Shown: one piece after another, positions 35,613 through 45,053 of the stretch
Layout of the letters: every line of letters starts with the position of its first letter
How positions within the stretch are numbered: position 1 is the stretch's first letter
NCBI RefSeq assembly: GCF_016508255.1
Contig: NZ_JADVKT010000001.1
Span: 248,001 to 312,000, forward strand
Reading direction: 5' to 3'
Source: Acinetobacter calcoaceticus
GTDB lineage: Bacteria > Pseudomonadota > Gammaproteobacteria > Pseudomonadales > Moraxellaceae
Length of the DNA stretch: 64,000 nucleotides
Position numbers and translations under genes: made by a program
The notes under the pieces: model-generated
What the model was told of the DNA's origin: nothing
Databases searched by the model: none
Seen by the model: the letters and a program-made list of their open reading frames with translations, nothing else

Positions 35613-36911
35613 TTAGTGCTTTAATAACGAAGCAGGTTCCATATTTTGAACCATTTTCAAACGTTGGTCTGCATAAATATCAGTATATGGTGCGAGTACG
35701 CGCATAAAACGATCAAAATAAAGCATTTGCTTAAATAATAAAGCAAAATCTCGAGGGAATTTAATACCGTGGCGCTCACCCACACCCACCATATCCATCA
35801 TAATGTCGTTTAAATCGGCAGGATTGGTAGACAGAATTTGCTGCGGATCAGCCATCAAAACACCATTAAACAAGCGCTCTAAATCTTGAGCCAATACATC
35901 CACATCAACTTTGTTATGGGTCATACCCATTTTCAGCATGTTTTCTGCCATTGCCTGATAATCTGTTTTTTGCAATGCATCCATAAAGGCCATACACGCT
36001 GTCCAAACTTCTGGGTTTAGCTGACCTACGATACCAAAGTCAATAAAACCAATTCGTCCATCTTCAAGCAACATTAAGTTTCCGGCATGTAAGTCTGCAT
36101 GGAAACTCTTACAGAGCATTAGACTACCAAACCATGTGTTCATTGCTGTAATAAGCACTTGTGATGGGTCTTTAGCATATTGTTTTACCACACTAAAATC
36201 TGTCAAAGACACACCATATAAACGCTGCATGGTTAAAACACGGCGTGTAGAAAACTGATGATAAACTTTAGGCGCAGTCGCAGCATGGTTTTGAGAAATA
36301 TTTAAATATTCTACAAAGTCATCTAAGTTTTGAGCTTCTTCAATGAAATCAACTTCACGCACCATACGGGTTTTAATTTCATCAACAATATCAGAAAGAG
36401 CAGCAAACTTGATCTTTGGTACTGCGCGTTCAAGTAATTTAGCAGCCCAATGCACAACATTTAAATCTGTATATAAAATGGTTTCAACACCAGGCTTTTG
36501 TACTTTAATAACGACATCTTCGCCAGTGGTCAGTTTAGCCGCATGAACCTGAGCAATTGAAGCAGAAGCTAATGGCTTTTCATCGATATAGCTAAAAATC
36601 TGATTTAAATCTCGCCCTTCAAACTCAGAAGCAAGAACCTCTTGAATATAGCTAAATGGCAGAGTTGGGGTCTGGTCTAAACAACCTTGGAATTCTTCTA
36701 CATATTCACGAGGGAAAAGCGATGGCGTACTTGCAATAAACTGTCCAAGTTTGATGTAAGTCGAGCCAAGCGACTCAAAAGTTTCTCTCATAAGTTTGGC
36801 ATTACTTGGTTTTTCAGTTGCGTATTTAATACCAGCTTTAGCGGCAACCACTGCTGTTTCACCAATACGGGCAACTGAACGCAGCCCATCAAACAAAATA
36901 TTTTTTTTCAT
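35613..36911 (-). CDS. ABC1/AarF/UbiB family atypical kinase
   Basis: 432 residues. It has the ABC1 family signature: the KxGQ motif in STYIKLGQFIAS, the alanine-rich loop PLASASIAQVHAA (replacing the glycine-rich loop), the lysine in VVIKVQKPG, the HADLHAGNLMLL catalytic loop and the metal-binding DFG (FIDFGIVG). Bacterial members (UbiB) support ubiquinone synthesis. Unlike E. coli UbiB, no C-terminal membrane helices are visible, so this is one of the shorter paralogues rather than UbiB itself. It lies between moeB and folB on the same strand. Substrate unknown. Confidence 0.82.
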   Translation of the reverse strand: MKKNILFDGLRSVARIGETAVVAAKAGIKYATEKPSNAKLMRETFESLGSTYIKLGQFIASTPSLFPREYVEEFQGCLDQTPTLPFSYIQEVLASEFEGRDLNQIFSYIDEKPLASASIAQVHAAKLTTGEDVVIKVQKPGVETILYTDLNVVHWAAKLLERAVPKIKFAALSDIVDEIKTRMVREVDFIEEAQNLDDFVEYLNISQNHAATAPKVYHQFSTRRVLTMQRLYGVSLTDFSVVKQYAKDPSQVLITAMNTWFGSLMLCKSFHADLHAGNLMLLEDGRIGFIDFGIVGQLNPEVWTACMAFMDALQKTDYQAMAENMLKMGMTHNKVDVDVLAQDLERLFNGVLMADPQQILSTNPADLNDIMMDMVGVGERHGIKFPRDFALLFKQMLYFDRFMRVLAPYTDIYADQRLKMVQNMEPASLLKH

Positions 36912-36969
36912 ATTTCTTCAAAACCAAAACATTCAGGTTGAGTGTAGCAAATTTTATTTCACTTGCTGA

Positions 36970-37746
36970 CTAGCTTGCCTGACAAAGTGGGCAATTTATA
37001 TCTTTATCAAAACTAACAAGACGTTGTGTCATATTTAATCCATCCCACAGCAACAGTTTCTGTTTTAAGGGGGTACGATTAAGCCCTAAATACAACAAAG
37101 TGTGATGAGCCTGTAATGACGCTATCATTACAGGAGTAGTAGCAAGTACTCCTGACTCAGCACAACGTAGCCCTTCATTGGCATGCTGTTCTTTTGGAAA
37201 AAGGCATTCATAACACGCAGAATCGCCTTCCACCATAAACATTTGTGCCTGAAAACCAATTGCTGAAGCACTAATTAATGCGACCTGATATTTCTTGCAA
37301 GCTGTATTTACCAGATAACGCGTTGTAAAGTTATCACAGCCATCTAACACGACATCTTGGTGTGCAATGAGTTCATCAATATTATGTTCATCTAAACGTT
37401 CGTTATAGTATTCAACAGAGATATAAGGGTTAATTTTCTGTAATCGTTTTGCCAAAATTTCTGCTTTATAACGGCCAATATCTTCATAACCAAATGCAAT
37501 CTGGCGTTGTAGATTACTCACTTCGATTGTATCTGCATCAATGAGTGTTATTTTCCCAACTCCTGCACGTGCCAATAACTCTGCACTACTACAACCTATC
37601 CCTCCGGCACCAACAATCAGGATATTAGCGAGTTTAAGTTTTTCTTGAGCTTCAATATCCCATCCATCAAGTAAAATCTGACGGCTATAGAGATGCATCT
37701 CTTCATCACTTAACTCTACAAAATCGACATCTTGATGATCTGTCAC
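36970..37746 (-). CDS. moeB: Molybdopterin-synthase adenylyltransferase (MoeB/ThiF family)
   Basis: 258 residues of the E1-like fold. It contains the nucleotide-binding GAGGIGCSSAELLARAGVG, DADTIEVSNLQRQIAF, the adenylation loop with LDGCDNFTTRYLVN, and two zinc cysteine pairs (CYEC and CPLC). It adenylates the C-terminus of a small sulfur carrier, most likely MoaD, less likely ThiS. The start is GTG 37746 with AAGGA seven bases before it. MoaD or other molybdopterin genes are not nearby, so MoeB is favoured over ThiF mainly from length and family resemblance. It is divergent from the flavin reductase. Confidence 0.8.
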   Translation of the reverse strand: MTDHQDVDFVELSDEEMHLYSRQILLDGWDIEAQEKLKLANILIVGAGGIGCSSAELLARAGVGKITLIDADTIEVSNLQRQIAFGYEDIGRYKAEILAKRLQKINPYISVEYYNERLDEHNIDELIAHQDVVLDGCDNFTTRYLVNTACKKYQVALISASAIGFQAQMFMVEGDSACYECLFPKEQHANEGLRCAESGVLATTPVMIASLQAHHTLLYLGLNRTPLKQKLLLWDGLNMTQRLVSFDKDINCPLCQAS

Positions 37747-37781
37747 GCATTGATCCTTTCACTTAGTGGCGAAATGATTTT

Positions 37782-37916
37782 ATGATTAAGTCAGTGATTA
37801 GAAAAGCCATAAAACAAAAACAACCTTTTATTCTTTTAAACTTTATTCACTACATTACATCTACCCTACTTTCTGCAACAATACTTGGTATCTATTTTCT
37901 TTATCACTTAGGCTAA
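37782..37916 (+). CDS. Possible small single-pass membrane protein (44 aa)
   Basis: An ATG-to-TAA frame too short for usual gene finders: a basic N-terminus (MIKSVIRKAIKQKQPF) and a hydrophobic C-terminal helix (about residues 17-43, ending ILGIYFLYHLG). It fits exactly between the divergent moeB start and the flavin reductase, and its stop is two bases before the ATG of the latter. No clear ribosome-binding site is seen. Evidence is composition and the tight fit only. The stretch could equally be an untranslated leader. Confidence 0.35.
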   Translation: MIKSVIRKAIKQKQPFILLNFIHYITSTLLSATILGIYFLYHLG

Positions 37917-37918
37917 AT

Positions 37919-38500
37919 ATGTCTCAATCATATATTGCACCTGTCGAATTAGAAAAAGCTTATCGCCTGTTAAATCATGGTCCAACGGTATTAGTTTCTG
38001 CTCAGCATGAAGATGATCGCAACGTTATGGCCGCTGCGTGGGCATGTGCCTTAGAATTTAAGCCAGCCAAAGTGTCTGTAGTTTTAGATAAGAGTACTAA
38101 AACCCGACAACTTGTGGAACAAAGCGGCTATTTCACACTACAAGTTCCCTGCTTTGCTCAGCTAGATATGACCCAACGGTTAGGAACAATCAGTAAATTA
38201 GACGACCCACAAAAACTTAAACATTGTGGAGTAGAGCTATTTTATCAAGAAGGGCTTACAAGCCCACTTGTATCAGGTTGTATCGCATGGCTCGTATGCA
38301 AACTTATTCCTGAACCGCATAATCAGGCAGCTCATGATTTATTTATTGGTTCTGTTGTGGGCGCATGGGCAGATAACCGTGTTTTTAGAGATGGACATTG
38401 GCACTTTCAAGATGCTCCAAAAGAACTTCGAAGCCTACACTATATCGCTGGTGGAACCTTTTATTTAATTGGCGAGGAAGCCAAAGCCAACCTTGAATAA
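37919..38500 (+). CDS. Flavin reductase family protein
   Basis: 193 residues with the FMN-binding split-barrel fold of the flavin reductase-like domain. Motifs include AYRLLNHGPTVLVSA, NVMAAAWACALEFKPAKVSVVL, the flavin-contacting SGYFTLQVP and AHDLFIGSVVGAW. Members bind FMN and use NAD(P)H to reduce it, or act as flavoredoxin-like proteins. AGG lies seven bases before the ATG inside the end of the possible small upstream gene. It ends in a strong terminator. The specific partner is unknown. Confidence 0.8.
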   Translation: MSQSYIAPVELEKAYRLLNHGPTVLVSAQHEDDRNVMAAAWACALEFKPAKVSVVLDKSTKTRQLVEQSGYFTLQVPCFAQLDMTQRLGTISKLDDPQKLKHCGVELFYQEGLTSPLVSGCIAWLVCKLIPEPHNQAAHDLFIGSVVGAWADNRVFRDGHWHFQDAPKELRSLHYIAGGTFYLIGEEAKANLE

Positions 38501-38523
38501 CGAAAACGGATATTTCTTTTAAT

Positions 38524-38558
38524 TGCAAAAAACCGCAAATGCCATGCGGTTTTTTGCA
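38524..38558. terminator. Rho-independent terminator after the flavin reductase gene
   Basis: A perfect 14-bp stem, TGCAAAAAACCGCA (38524-38537) with TGCGGTTTTTTGCA (38545-38558), loop of seven. It lies 24 bases after the stop and before the convergent SDR gene, and can act in both directions. Confidence 0.92.
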
Positions 38559-38633
38559 CTCAACGTTTATTGTTAAGAAATTTATTGCTTCAACTGGGGC
38601 TATTTCACAAGCAATGATTAAAAGGCCTTCTCA

Positions 38634-39404
38634 TCATTTTGGCGCCATACGAATAGCACCATCCAAACGGATAACTTCGCCATTTAAATATGAGTTTTCA
38701 GCAATATGGGCAACCAAACGGGCAAACTCTTCTGGTTTTCCTAAACGAGATGGATACGGCACCATTTGCCCCAAAGCATCTTGAACATTTTGAGGCATAC
38801 CTTTAAGCATTGGAGTTTCCATAATTCCCGGTGCAATCGTCATAATACGAATAGCATGGCGTGCCAACTCACGAGCAATCGGCAATGTCATGGCCACAAT
38901 AGCACCCTTAGATGCTGAATATGCTGCCTGACCAATTTGCCCATCAAAAGCTGCCACAGAAGCTGTATTTATAATTACGCCTCGATCTTCTTCACCTGCT
39001 TCAACTGTGTTTTTACTCATTGCATCCGCTGCAAAACGCAGCATATTAAATGTACCTGTGACATTAATCTGCAAAGTCTTTGAAAACAACCCTAAATCAT
39101 GTACACCTTCACGGCCAACCACCTTCGCAGAAGGACCAATACCTGCACAGTTGACTAAACCATGCAAACTGCCATGTTTTACCAATATATCTTTAAAGAA
39201 CTGTTCAGCAGCTTGCTCATCGGTTACATCAAGTTTTACAAAGTCAGCTTTTGATCCTAATTGCTTTGTTTGCTGCTCACCCGCTTCTACATTCATGTCT
39301 ACCAATGTAACAGAAGCACCTTGCTGTACTAAATATTCGGCAGTTGCAGCACCTAAACCAGAGCCACCCCCTGTAATTACAAAATGTTTCCCTTGAATTT
39401 TCAT
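38634..39404 (-). CDS. SDR family dehydrogenase (3-hydroxyacyl-CoA dehydrogenase type II-like)
   Basis: 256 residues. The classical SDR elements are clear: TGGGSGLGAATA (NAD-binding glycine motif), LVDMNV with Asp for NAD preference, NCAGIG, the catalytic serine in NTASVAAF, and Y-x-x-x-K in AYSASKGAIV. The pattern PIARELARHAIRIMTIAPGIMETPML resembles the type II 3-hydroxyacyl-CoA dehydrogenase (HSD10) branch used in fatty-acid or branched-chain degradation. It is divergent from the AraC-type regulator 169 bases away, which is its most likely regulator. AGGA lies nine bases before the ATG. Confidence 0.83.
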   Translation of the reverse strand: MKIQGKHFVITGGGSGLGAATAEYLVQQGASVTLVDMNVEAGEQQTKQLGSKADFVKLDVTDEQAAEQFFKDILVKHGSLHGLVNCAGIGPSAKVVGREGVHDLGLFSKTLQINVTGTFNMLRFAADAMSKNTVEAGEEDRGVIINTASVAAFDGQIGQAAYSASKGAIVAMTLPIARELARHAIRIMTIAPGIMETPMLKGMPQNVQDALGQMVPYPSRLGKPEEFARLVAHIAENSYLNGEVIRLDGAIRMAPK

Positions 39405-39573
39405 GATTTAATGTCCTATAGAAATGTTCTTTAAGCTTAGTAGTGAGAGTAAAAGTTGTTTTTTTCCGATACAATTTCAAAAAGCAGCAAAATGTTTGCA
39501 ACTTTTGATCACTCCAGATCTTGAATATTAAATACTTCACTTGAAATAAGTTTATAAAATATGAGTCTCTGAC

Positions 39574-40602
39574 ATGGTTGTCCAATCTTCTTTGAGTAAA
39601 GGAACAATTTCGATTGCGCTAGTACATGAAGCGCTGAGTATGGCTTATGCCAAAGGGCTAAATACACAAATCATTCTAAATAATGCAGGTATTCCCGCTG
39701 AACTACTGATGTCTCCAAAGGCTCGTGTGCCTGTTATGACATATGCCCAATTATGGATCGAGCTTGCCAATGTAATGAACGATGAATTCTTTGGGATGGA
39801 TAGCCACCCAATGCGTCGTGGCAGCTATAAATTACTGACTAAACTCGTTAGTACCGCAGAAACTTTAGAAAAAGCACTCTACGACATTTTAAAGTTTTTT
39901 AACTTTGTGCTTGATGACATGCGTGGAGAATTAATTCGGGAGCAAGGAAAAGCTTATTTAGTGATTCATGATCGTGAACAACCTAAACGCATGTTTACCT
40001 ATGCAACCTTTTTAATATTAATACACGGGCTTATGTGTTGGTTAGTAGACCAACGAATTACCTTAAATAGCATATCAGTACGCTGCTCTAAGCCTCAGGA
40101 TATTCAAGACTATCTGGTCCGTTTTTGTGCAGATATAAAATTTAATGCCGACATAAATCGAGTCGAATTCGATGCTCACTACTTAGATATTAAAATTAAA
40201 AAAGATAAGAAATCACTTTATGATTTCTTAGAGCAAACGCCACAAAATCTTTTAGTTCGCTTCAAAAATAAAAATGCCCTGAGTCTTCTTATTCGCCGCC
40301 ATTTATTGAAGCTTCATCCTTCACAATGGCCTGAGTTAAAAGATGTTGCACAGCAACTTAATATTTCTGAGGCTACCGTTCAACGCAGACTAAAACATGA
40401 AGGAGTAAGTTATCAGCAAATTAAAAATGAGATCCGCTGTGATATTGCTGTTGAACGTTTAAGCAAAACCAGTGATTCAATTCAAGATATTAGTGAAGAT
40501 TTAAGCTTTCATGATCCAAGCGCATTTCACCGTGCCTTTAAGAAATGGACTGGCGTTAGTCCAGGTGCATATCGAGATAATTTAATAGCACACCAGCAAT
40601 AG
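39574..40602 (+). CDS. AraC family transcriptional regulator
   Basis: 342 residues. The N-terminal part (about 1-200) matches the arabinose-binding-like domain of the OruR/ArgR-like AraC group (ALSMAYAKGLNTQIILNNAGIP; RVPVMTYAQLWIELANVMNDEF). The C-terminal AraC DNA-binding domain (about 245-335) has two helix-turn-helix units, with LNISEATVQRRLKHEGVSYQ and the signature DISEDLSFHDPSAFHRAFKKWTGVSPGAYR. It is divergent from the SDR gene, a usual arrangement for regulator and target. The effector is unknown. Confidence 0.87.
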   Translation: MVVQSSLSKGTISIALVHEALSMAYAKGLNTQIILNNAGIPAELLMSPKARVPVMTYAQLWIELANVMNDEFFGMDSHPMRRGSYKLLTKLVSTAETLEKALYDILKFFNFVLDDMRGELIREQGKAYLVIHDREQPKRMFTYATFLILIHGLMCWLVDQRITLNSISVRCSKPQDIQDYLVRFCADIKFNADINRVEFDAHYLDIKIKKDKKSLYDFLEQTPQNLLVRFKNKNALSLLIRRHLLKLHPSQWPELKDVAQQLNISEATVQRRLKHEGVSYQQIKNEIRCDIAVERLSKTSDSIQDISEDLSFHDPSAFHRAFKKWTGVSPGAYRDNLIAHQQ

Positions 40603-40843
40603 CATACTATCGAACATAAGCTTATGGAATTAACACTTAAGCTTATTATATTTATGTCTTTTTAATTCAATACTTTAGATAAGCACATTATTTATATTTT
40701 AATAACCATTATAAAAACAGTTACTTATAATTTCATCTACACTTTTATCTTTCAGCCTGATTTCTAAATCAAAATAACTAAGTTTGGAACTTATCAAACC
40801 CATGTAAGGATGCTCTATTATTTGACTTGGTTATATTTTTAGT

Positions 40844-41818
40844 ATGTCTTTAAAATCAAAATTTGCTTTACCAAAGGCTTTGTTGGCATCAACACTGGGG
40901 TTTGTATTTGCTTCATCTGCTTTTGCGGCAGTTCCAACCACCCTTAAACTTGATTATGCTTATTATGCTCCAACAAGTTTAGTGGTAAGAGATCAAAAAC
41001 TTCTAGAGAAAGCACTTCCCAACACTCAAATTAAATGGGTTTTTAGTCAAGGGAGTAACCGATCATTAGAATATCTCAACAGTAATAGCATCGATTTTGC
41101 ATCTACAGCGGGACTAGCAGCTGTACTAAGTAAAGCGAATGGAAGTCCAATTAAAACTGTCTATGTGCAAAGTCAGCCTGAATGGACAGCCCTTGTTGTG
41201 CCAAAAAACTCACCAATTAAAAGTTTAAAAGACTTAAAAGGTAAGAAAATTGCCGCGACCAAAGGAACAGATCCGTTCTTATTTACCTTGCAAGCATTAG
41301 ATACGGTAGGCCTAAGTAAGCGTGATGTGCAGCTTGTTCACTTACAACATCCTGATGGCAAAACGGCGTTGGAACGTGGACAAGTAGATGCTTGGGCTGG
41401 ACTTGATCCTTTAATGGCTTCAGCTCAAATTCAGTCAGGTGCTAAATTACTTTATCGTAATATTGGATTTAACAGTTTTAGCGTACTTAGCGTTAAAGAA
41501 GACTTTGCAAAGCAAAGCCCCGAAGCTGTTGAAGCAGTCATTAAAGCCTATGAACAAGCTCGAAAATGGGCAAAAGCCAACCCAGATAAAGTAGCAGCAC
41601 TGTTAGCACAAGAATCTAAGTTACCTCTGCCTGTAGCTAAGCTACAACTAAGCCGAACCAACTTTGATCAAAATATTCCATCTGCATCCCAAGCACAGGC
41701 ATTGAAACGTTCTGGGAGAATTTTGACGGAAGAAGACTTGGTAAGAAAAAGCACCAATGTGAATCAAGTCGTTGACCAGTTGTTAGACCCTCGTTTTGCT
41801 CAAAAAGTTGTGAAATAA
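40844..41818 (+). CDS. ssuA: Aliphatic sulfonate ABC transporter substrate-binding protein SsuA
   Basis: 324 residues with a signal peptide cleaved after about residue 28 (ALLASTLGFVFASSAFA). The mature protein is a type II periplasmic binding protein of the SsuA/NMT1 type: LKLDYAYYAPTSLVVRD, WVFSQGSNRSLEYLNS, IDFASTAGLAAVLSKANGSP and PIKSLKDLKGKKIAATKGT are characteristic. It binds alkanesulfonates, taurine-like compounds or related anions for uptake. The permease gene follows after three bases. No ATPase (SsuB) or monooxygenase (SsuD) gene is beside it. Confidence 0.82.
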   Translation: MSLKSKFALPKALLASTLGFVFASSAFAAVPTTLKLDYAYYAPTSLVVRDQKLLEKALPNTQIKWVFSQGSNRSLEYLNSNSIDFASTAGLAAVLSKANGSPIKTVYVQSQPEWTALVVPKNSPIKSLKDLKGKKIAATKGTDPFLFTLQALDTVGLSKRDVQLVHLQHPDGKTALERGQVDAWAGLDPLMASAQIQSGAKLLYRNIGFNSFSVLSVKEDFAKQSPEAVEAVIKAYEQARKWAKANPDKVAALLAQESKLPLPVAKLQLSRTNFDQNIPSASQAQALKRSGRILTEEDLVRKSTNVNQVVDQLLDPRFAQKVVK

Positions 41819-41821
41819 TAT

Positions 41822-42661
41822 ATGGGTGATTCAATCAATAAAGCTGAGCTAAAACACTTCTTAGCTCAGCAAACTTTAAAAGCTAAAAACAAGCATTTAA
41901 ATAAAAAATTTATTCGCTGGTTTAAAGCATTACTCATTCCAGTAATCTTTTTAGTTGGCTGTGAGTTTTTAGTCAGAAATGGCTATATCGATGCTTATTT
42001 ACTGCCTGCACCAAGCAGCTTATGGCAGTCTTTGTTGGATCTGGCGCATAGCAATTTGTTTGCACATATTTATATTAGTACATGGCGGGTTTTAATAGGT
42101 TTCATTGTCGGAAGCAGTCTAGGGTTAATTTTTGCGATTTTGGTTGGATTAAGTAAAGAAGCAGAAGCTTATTTAGAGCCGACTTTTTCTGCAATTAAAT
42201 CAATTCCAAGCCTTGCATGGATTCCATTGTTATTGCTTTGGCTAGGAATTGATGAAGCTTCGAAAATTACGCTTATTGCTATCGGAGCTTTCTTTCCAAC
42301 TTATACCAATACGGTTGCAGCAATTCATAATGTAGATAGAAAGCTCATTGAGGTTGGAAAAGTTTATCGGCTCAATGCTTTTCAGCGGATTATATCTATT
42401 ATTTTACCAGCAGCATCTCCGGGAATTTTAACGGGTTTACGTAACAGCTTAAGCTTATCGTGGATGTTTATGATTGCTGCTGAACTGATTGCAGCCACTC
42501 AAGGAATCGGTTATTTATTAAGTGATGGTCGAGAAACATCCCGCCCAGATATTGTCATTATTGCAATTATTTTATTGGCCCTATTGGGTAAAGTGACCGA
42601 TAGCTTAATGAAACTTATAGAAAACTGGTTATTACGTTGGCGAGATACACTACAAAAATAA
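41822..42661 (+). CDS. ssuC: ABC transporter permease, SsuC-like
   Basis: 279 residues with six membrane helices. The EAA loop that contacts the ATPase is visible as EVGKVYRLNAFQRIISIILPAASPGILTGLRNSLSLSW. LPAPSSLWQSLLDLAHS near the N-terminus is common to SsuC/TauC permeases. It completes a membrane pathway for SsuA, three bases upstream. The gene ends two bases before the convergent prmC with no terminator between. With no local ATPase gene, the protein must use an ATPase encoded elsewhere, or the transporter is incomplete. Confidence 0.82.
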   Translation: MGDSINKAELKHFLAQQTLKAKNKHLNKKFIRWFKALLIPVIFLVGCEFLVRNGYIDAYLLPAPSSLWQSLLDLAHSNLFAHIYISTWRVLIGFIVGSSLGLIFAILVGLSKEAEAYLEPTFSAIKSIPSLAWIPLLLLWLGIDEASKITLIAIGAFFPTYTNTVAAIHNVDRKLIEVGKVYRLNAFQRIISIILPAASPGILTGLRNSLSLSWMFMIAAELIAATQGIGYLLSDGRETSRPDIVIIAIILLALLGKVTDSLMKLIENWLLRWRDTLQK

Positions 42662-42663
42662 CT

Positions 42664-43479
42664 TTAAATCCAGCACGCCAAAGTGACTCGATCATTTTGG
42701 CCGTAATCTTGAATGGTTTTAATTTCACTAAAACCATGCTCAGCAAATATATTTCGAACAGCCTGTCCCTGATCATAACCATGTTCAAGAACAATCCAGC
42801 CTTGTGGTTTTAACCAGTTTTTTCCTTGAGTAATAATAATTTCAATATCAGCCAAACCCTTATGGTCTGCTACCAATGCACGGCGTGGTTCTGTTGCCAA
42901 TGCCTGCATGTGTTCATCTTCAGGGTCAATGTAAGGCGGATTAGAAACAATTAAATCAAATTGCTGTTTCTCTAAAGCATCAAACCAAGCACCACAAGCA
43001 AATTTCACTTGTTGTAATCCATGGGTTTGTGCATTTTCTTTTGCAACTTCTAAAGTAGGTGCATAAATATCAGTTGCCGTTACTTGCCAATCTGGACGCT
43101 CACTCGCTAATGCAAGTGCAATCGCCCCTGTCCCCGTTCCCAAATCCACAATATTTGCATTCTTTGGCAAATTTAGATTTAAAACGGTTTCAACCAAAAC
43201 CTCAGTATCAGGTCGTGGTACTAAGGTATCAGATGTTACTTTTAAATCGAGCGTCCAAAATGGCTGTGAACCTGTTACATAAGCTAAAGGTTCACCATTT
43301 TGAATACGCTCAAGCCCAGCCAAGTAGTCTTGCTCTTGCTGGACAGTTAACTCTTGCTCAAGTTTAAACTTTAATTCAAGCGAATTGATTTTTAGAAAAT
43401 GCTCAAGTAACCAAGCATTTTCCTGACGTTCATAACTGTCAGGCTCACCACGAATTGCAAGCGCTTGAGCAATGTTCAT
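42664..43479 (-). CDS. prmC: Release factor glutamine methyltransferase PrmC
   Basis: 271 residues. PrmC methylates the glutamine of the GGQ motif in release factors RF1 and RF2. It has the SAM-binding motif VDLGTGTGAIALALA (111-125) and the catalytic NPPY (180-183, DLIVSNPPYIDPEDEHM). LVPRPDTEVLVETVL is also typical. Its ATG overlaps the stop of prfA by one base (TAATG), so it is translationally coupled to the gene for its own substrate protein. Confidence 0.94.
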   Translation of the reverse strand: MNIAQALAIRGEPDSYERQENAWLLEHFLKINSLELKFKLEQELTVQQEQDYLAGLERIQNGEPLAYVTGSQPFWTLDLKVTSDTLVPRPDTEVLVETVLNLNLPKNANIVDLGTGTGAIALALASERPDWQVTATDIYAPTLEVAKENAQTHGLQQVKFACGAWFDALEKQQFDLIVSNPPYIDPEDEHMQALATEPRRALVADHKGLADIEIIITQGKNWLKPQGWIVLEHGYDQGQAVRNIFAEHGFSEIKTIQDYGQNDRVTLACWI

Positions 43480-44567
43480 TAGCCGCCATTTTCCTGTGCA
43501 AGCATTGCCAGCTGATCGGCTTGATATTCACGATGTAAGCTATCAAGCAATTCAGTTAAATCACCTTCCATAATGGCATCTAATTTATATAGGGTCAGGT
43601 TAATACGATGGTCAGTCATACGACCTTGCGGGTAATTATAAGTACGAATACGTTCAGAACGGTCACCAGAACCTACTAAATCACGGCGCATTTCAGACGT
43701 TGCTGCATCAGCCGCTGCACGTTTCGCATTTTCTAAACGTGAAACTAACAATGCCATCGCTTTGGCTTTGTTTTTATGCTGTGAACGTTCTTCCTGACAT
43801 TCAACAACTGTACCTGTTGGAAGGTGAGTAATACGTACCGCCGAATCAGTTTTGTTAATGTGCTGACCACCCGCGCCCGAAGCACGGTAAGTATCAATAC
43901 GTAAATCTGCCGGATTAATCTCGACATTTGTATCCACATCAATTTCAGGCAAAATCGCAACTGTACAAGCCGAAGTATGCACACGCCCCTGTGATTCAGT
44001 TGCAGGAACACGTTGCACACGATGCGCACCACTTTCAAATTTTAAGCGACCATATACGCCATCACCGTCTACACGGCAAATGACTTCTTTGAAACCACCA
44101 TGCTCACCTTCATTTTCAGAAAGTACTTCTATACGCCACTTTTGTGTCTCGGCATATTTACTGTACATGCGGAATAAGTCACCAGAGAAAATTGCAGCCT
44201 CATCACCACCTGTTCCGGCACGAATTTCTAAATAAGCTGCATTAGAATCATTCGGATCTTTTGGAATCATCAAAATATTGAGCTGGCTTTCTAATTCTAC
44301 AAGCAAATCTTTATTCGCTTGTATTTCTTCTTCTGCCATATCTTTAAAGTCTGGGTCCGACTTCATCATCTCAGCAGTTTCAATATCTTCTTCTGCTTGA
44401 CGGTATTTACCCCAAACTTCGGTAATTTCAGATAAATCACTATGTTCACGAGACAATTTACGGAAACGTTTGTTATCGGAGATCACTTCCACATCTGCAA
44501 GCAATGCGGTAAGTTCTTCATGTCGATCACAGAGTTGATCAAGTCGTAAACGGAGTGACGCTTTCAT
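43479..44567 (-). CDS. prfA: Peptide chain release factor 1
   Basis: 362 residues. RF1 recognises UAA and UAG stop codons. It contains the tripeptide PAT codon-recognition motif (188-190, [10 protein letters not shown]) and GGQ (233-235, [16 protein letters not shown]), which hydrolyses peptidyl-tRNA and is the PrmC methylation site. The order prfA-prmC is common in proteobacteria. A hairpin (GCTTATC/GATAAGC at 44596-44631) stands in the 5' leader about 30 bases before the start; its role is unknown. Confidence 0.96.
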   Translation of the reverse strand: MKASLRLRLDQLCDRHEELTALLADVEVISDNKRFRKLSREHSDLSEITEVWGKYRQAEEDIETAEMMKSDPDFKDMAEEEIQANKDLLVELESQLNILMIPKDPNDSNAAYLEIRAGTGGDEAAIFSGDLFRMYSKYAETQKWRIEVLSENEGEHGGFKEVICRVDGDGVYGRLKFESGAHRVQRVPATESQGRVHTSACTVAILPEIDVDTNVEINPADLRIDTYRASGAGGQHINKTDSAVRITHLPTGTVVECQEERSQHKNKAKAMALLVSRLENAKRAAADAATSEMRRDLVGSGDRSERIRTYNYPQGRMTDHRINLTLYKLDAIMEGDLTELLDSLHREYQADQLAMLAQENGG

Positions 44568-45053
44568 AAAAGGAAATATCTCAAAAGTCCAAAAAGCTTA
44601 TCTAATGCTATGTAAGTATTAGAAGATAAGCGAAATCGTAAAAATAGCGCATAGTTTACAGATTATGCCCATTAAATGACATATATAATCAGCCAATTCA
44701 TTAACTTTCACGTTAAGTAGTAACTTATAAATATAATGATTTCAGATGAGATCAAGGCAACTCACATACATCCCTTCTTTTACTGTACGCGCAACACAAA
44801 CATGTGTCTTCTGCCACGAGAGCCTTAATCAATTTTCTATGTTCAGATCACCAGTAATAAACTCATTAAAATTAAATGAGACTCATGTTTATCTAGATGA
44901 GTATTAAATATTCTATTTTAATAGAAAACATACAAACCAGACACTAAACTACAATAATGAATTGATGGTTCTCCATATTTTATGAAACGTGTTTTGTTAC
45001 ATTTGCCGTAACAAAAGATATATGGTCCTGCTGCTAAGGACACGGAGTAGAAA
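44568..45053. other. Divergent intergenic region, 486 bp
   Basis: The spacer lies between prfA and the first glycine-zipper gene. It contains the prfA-leader hairpin (44596-44631) and, in 44930-45053, a leader shared in pattern with the second glycine-zipper gene (compare 45585-45712): a CAGACAC-containing block, a CTCCATA block, TTACATTT and AGGACA-x-GGAG. The middle part (about 44640-44920) shows no gene or structure I can name. Confidence 0.55.
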
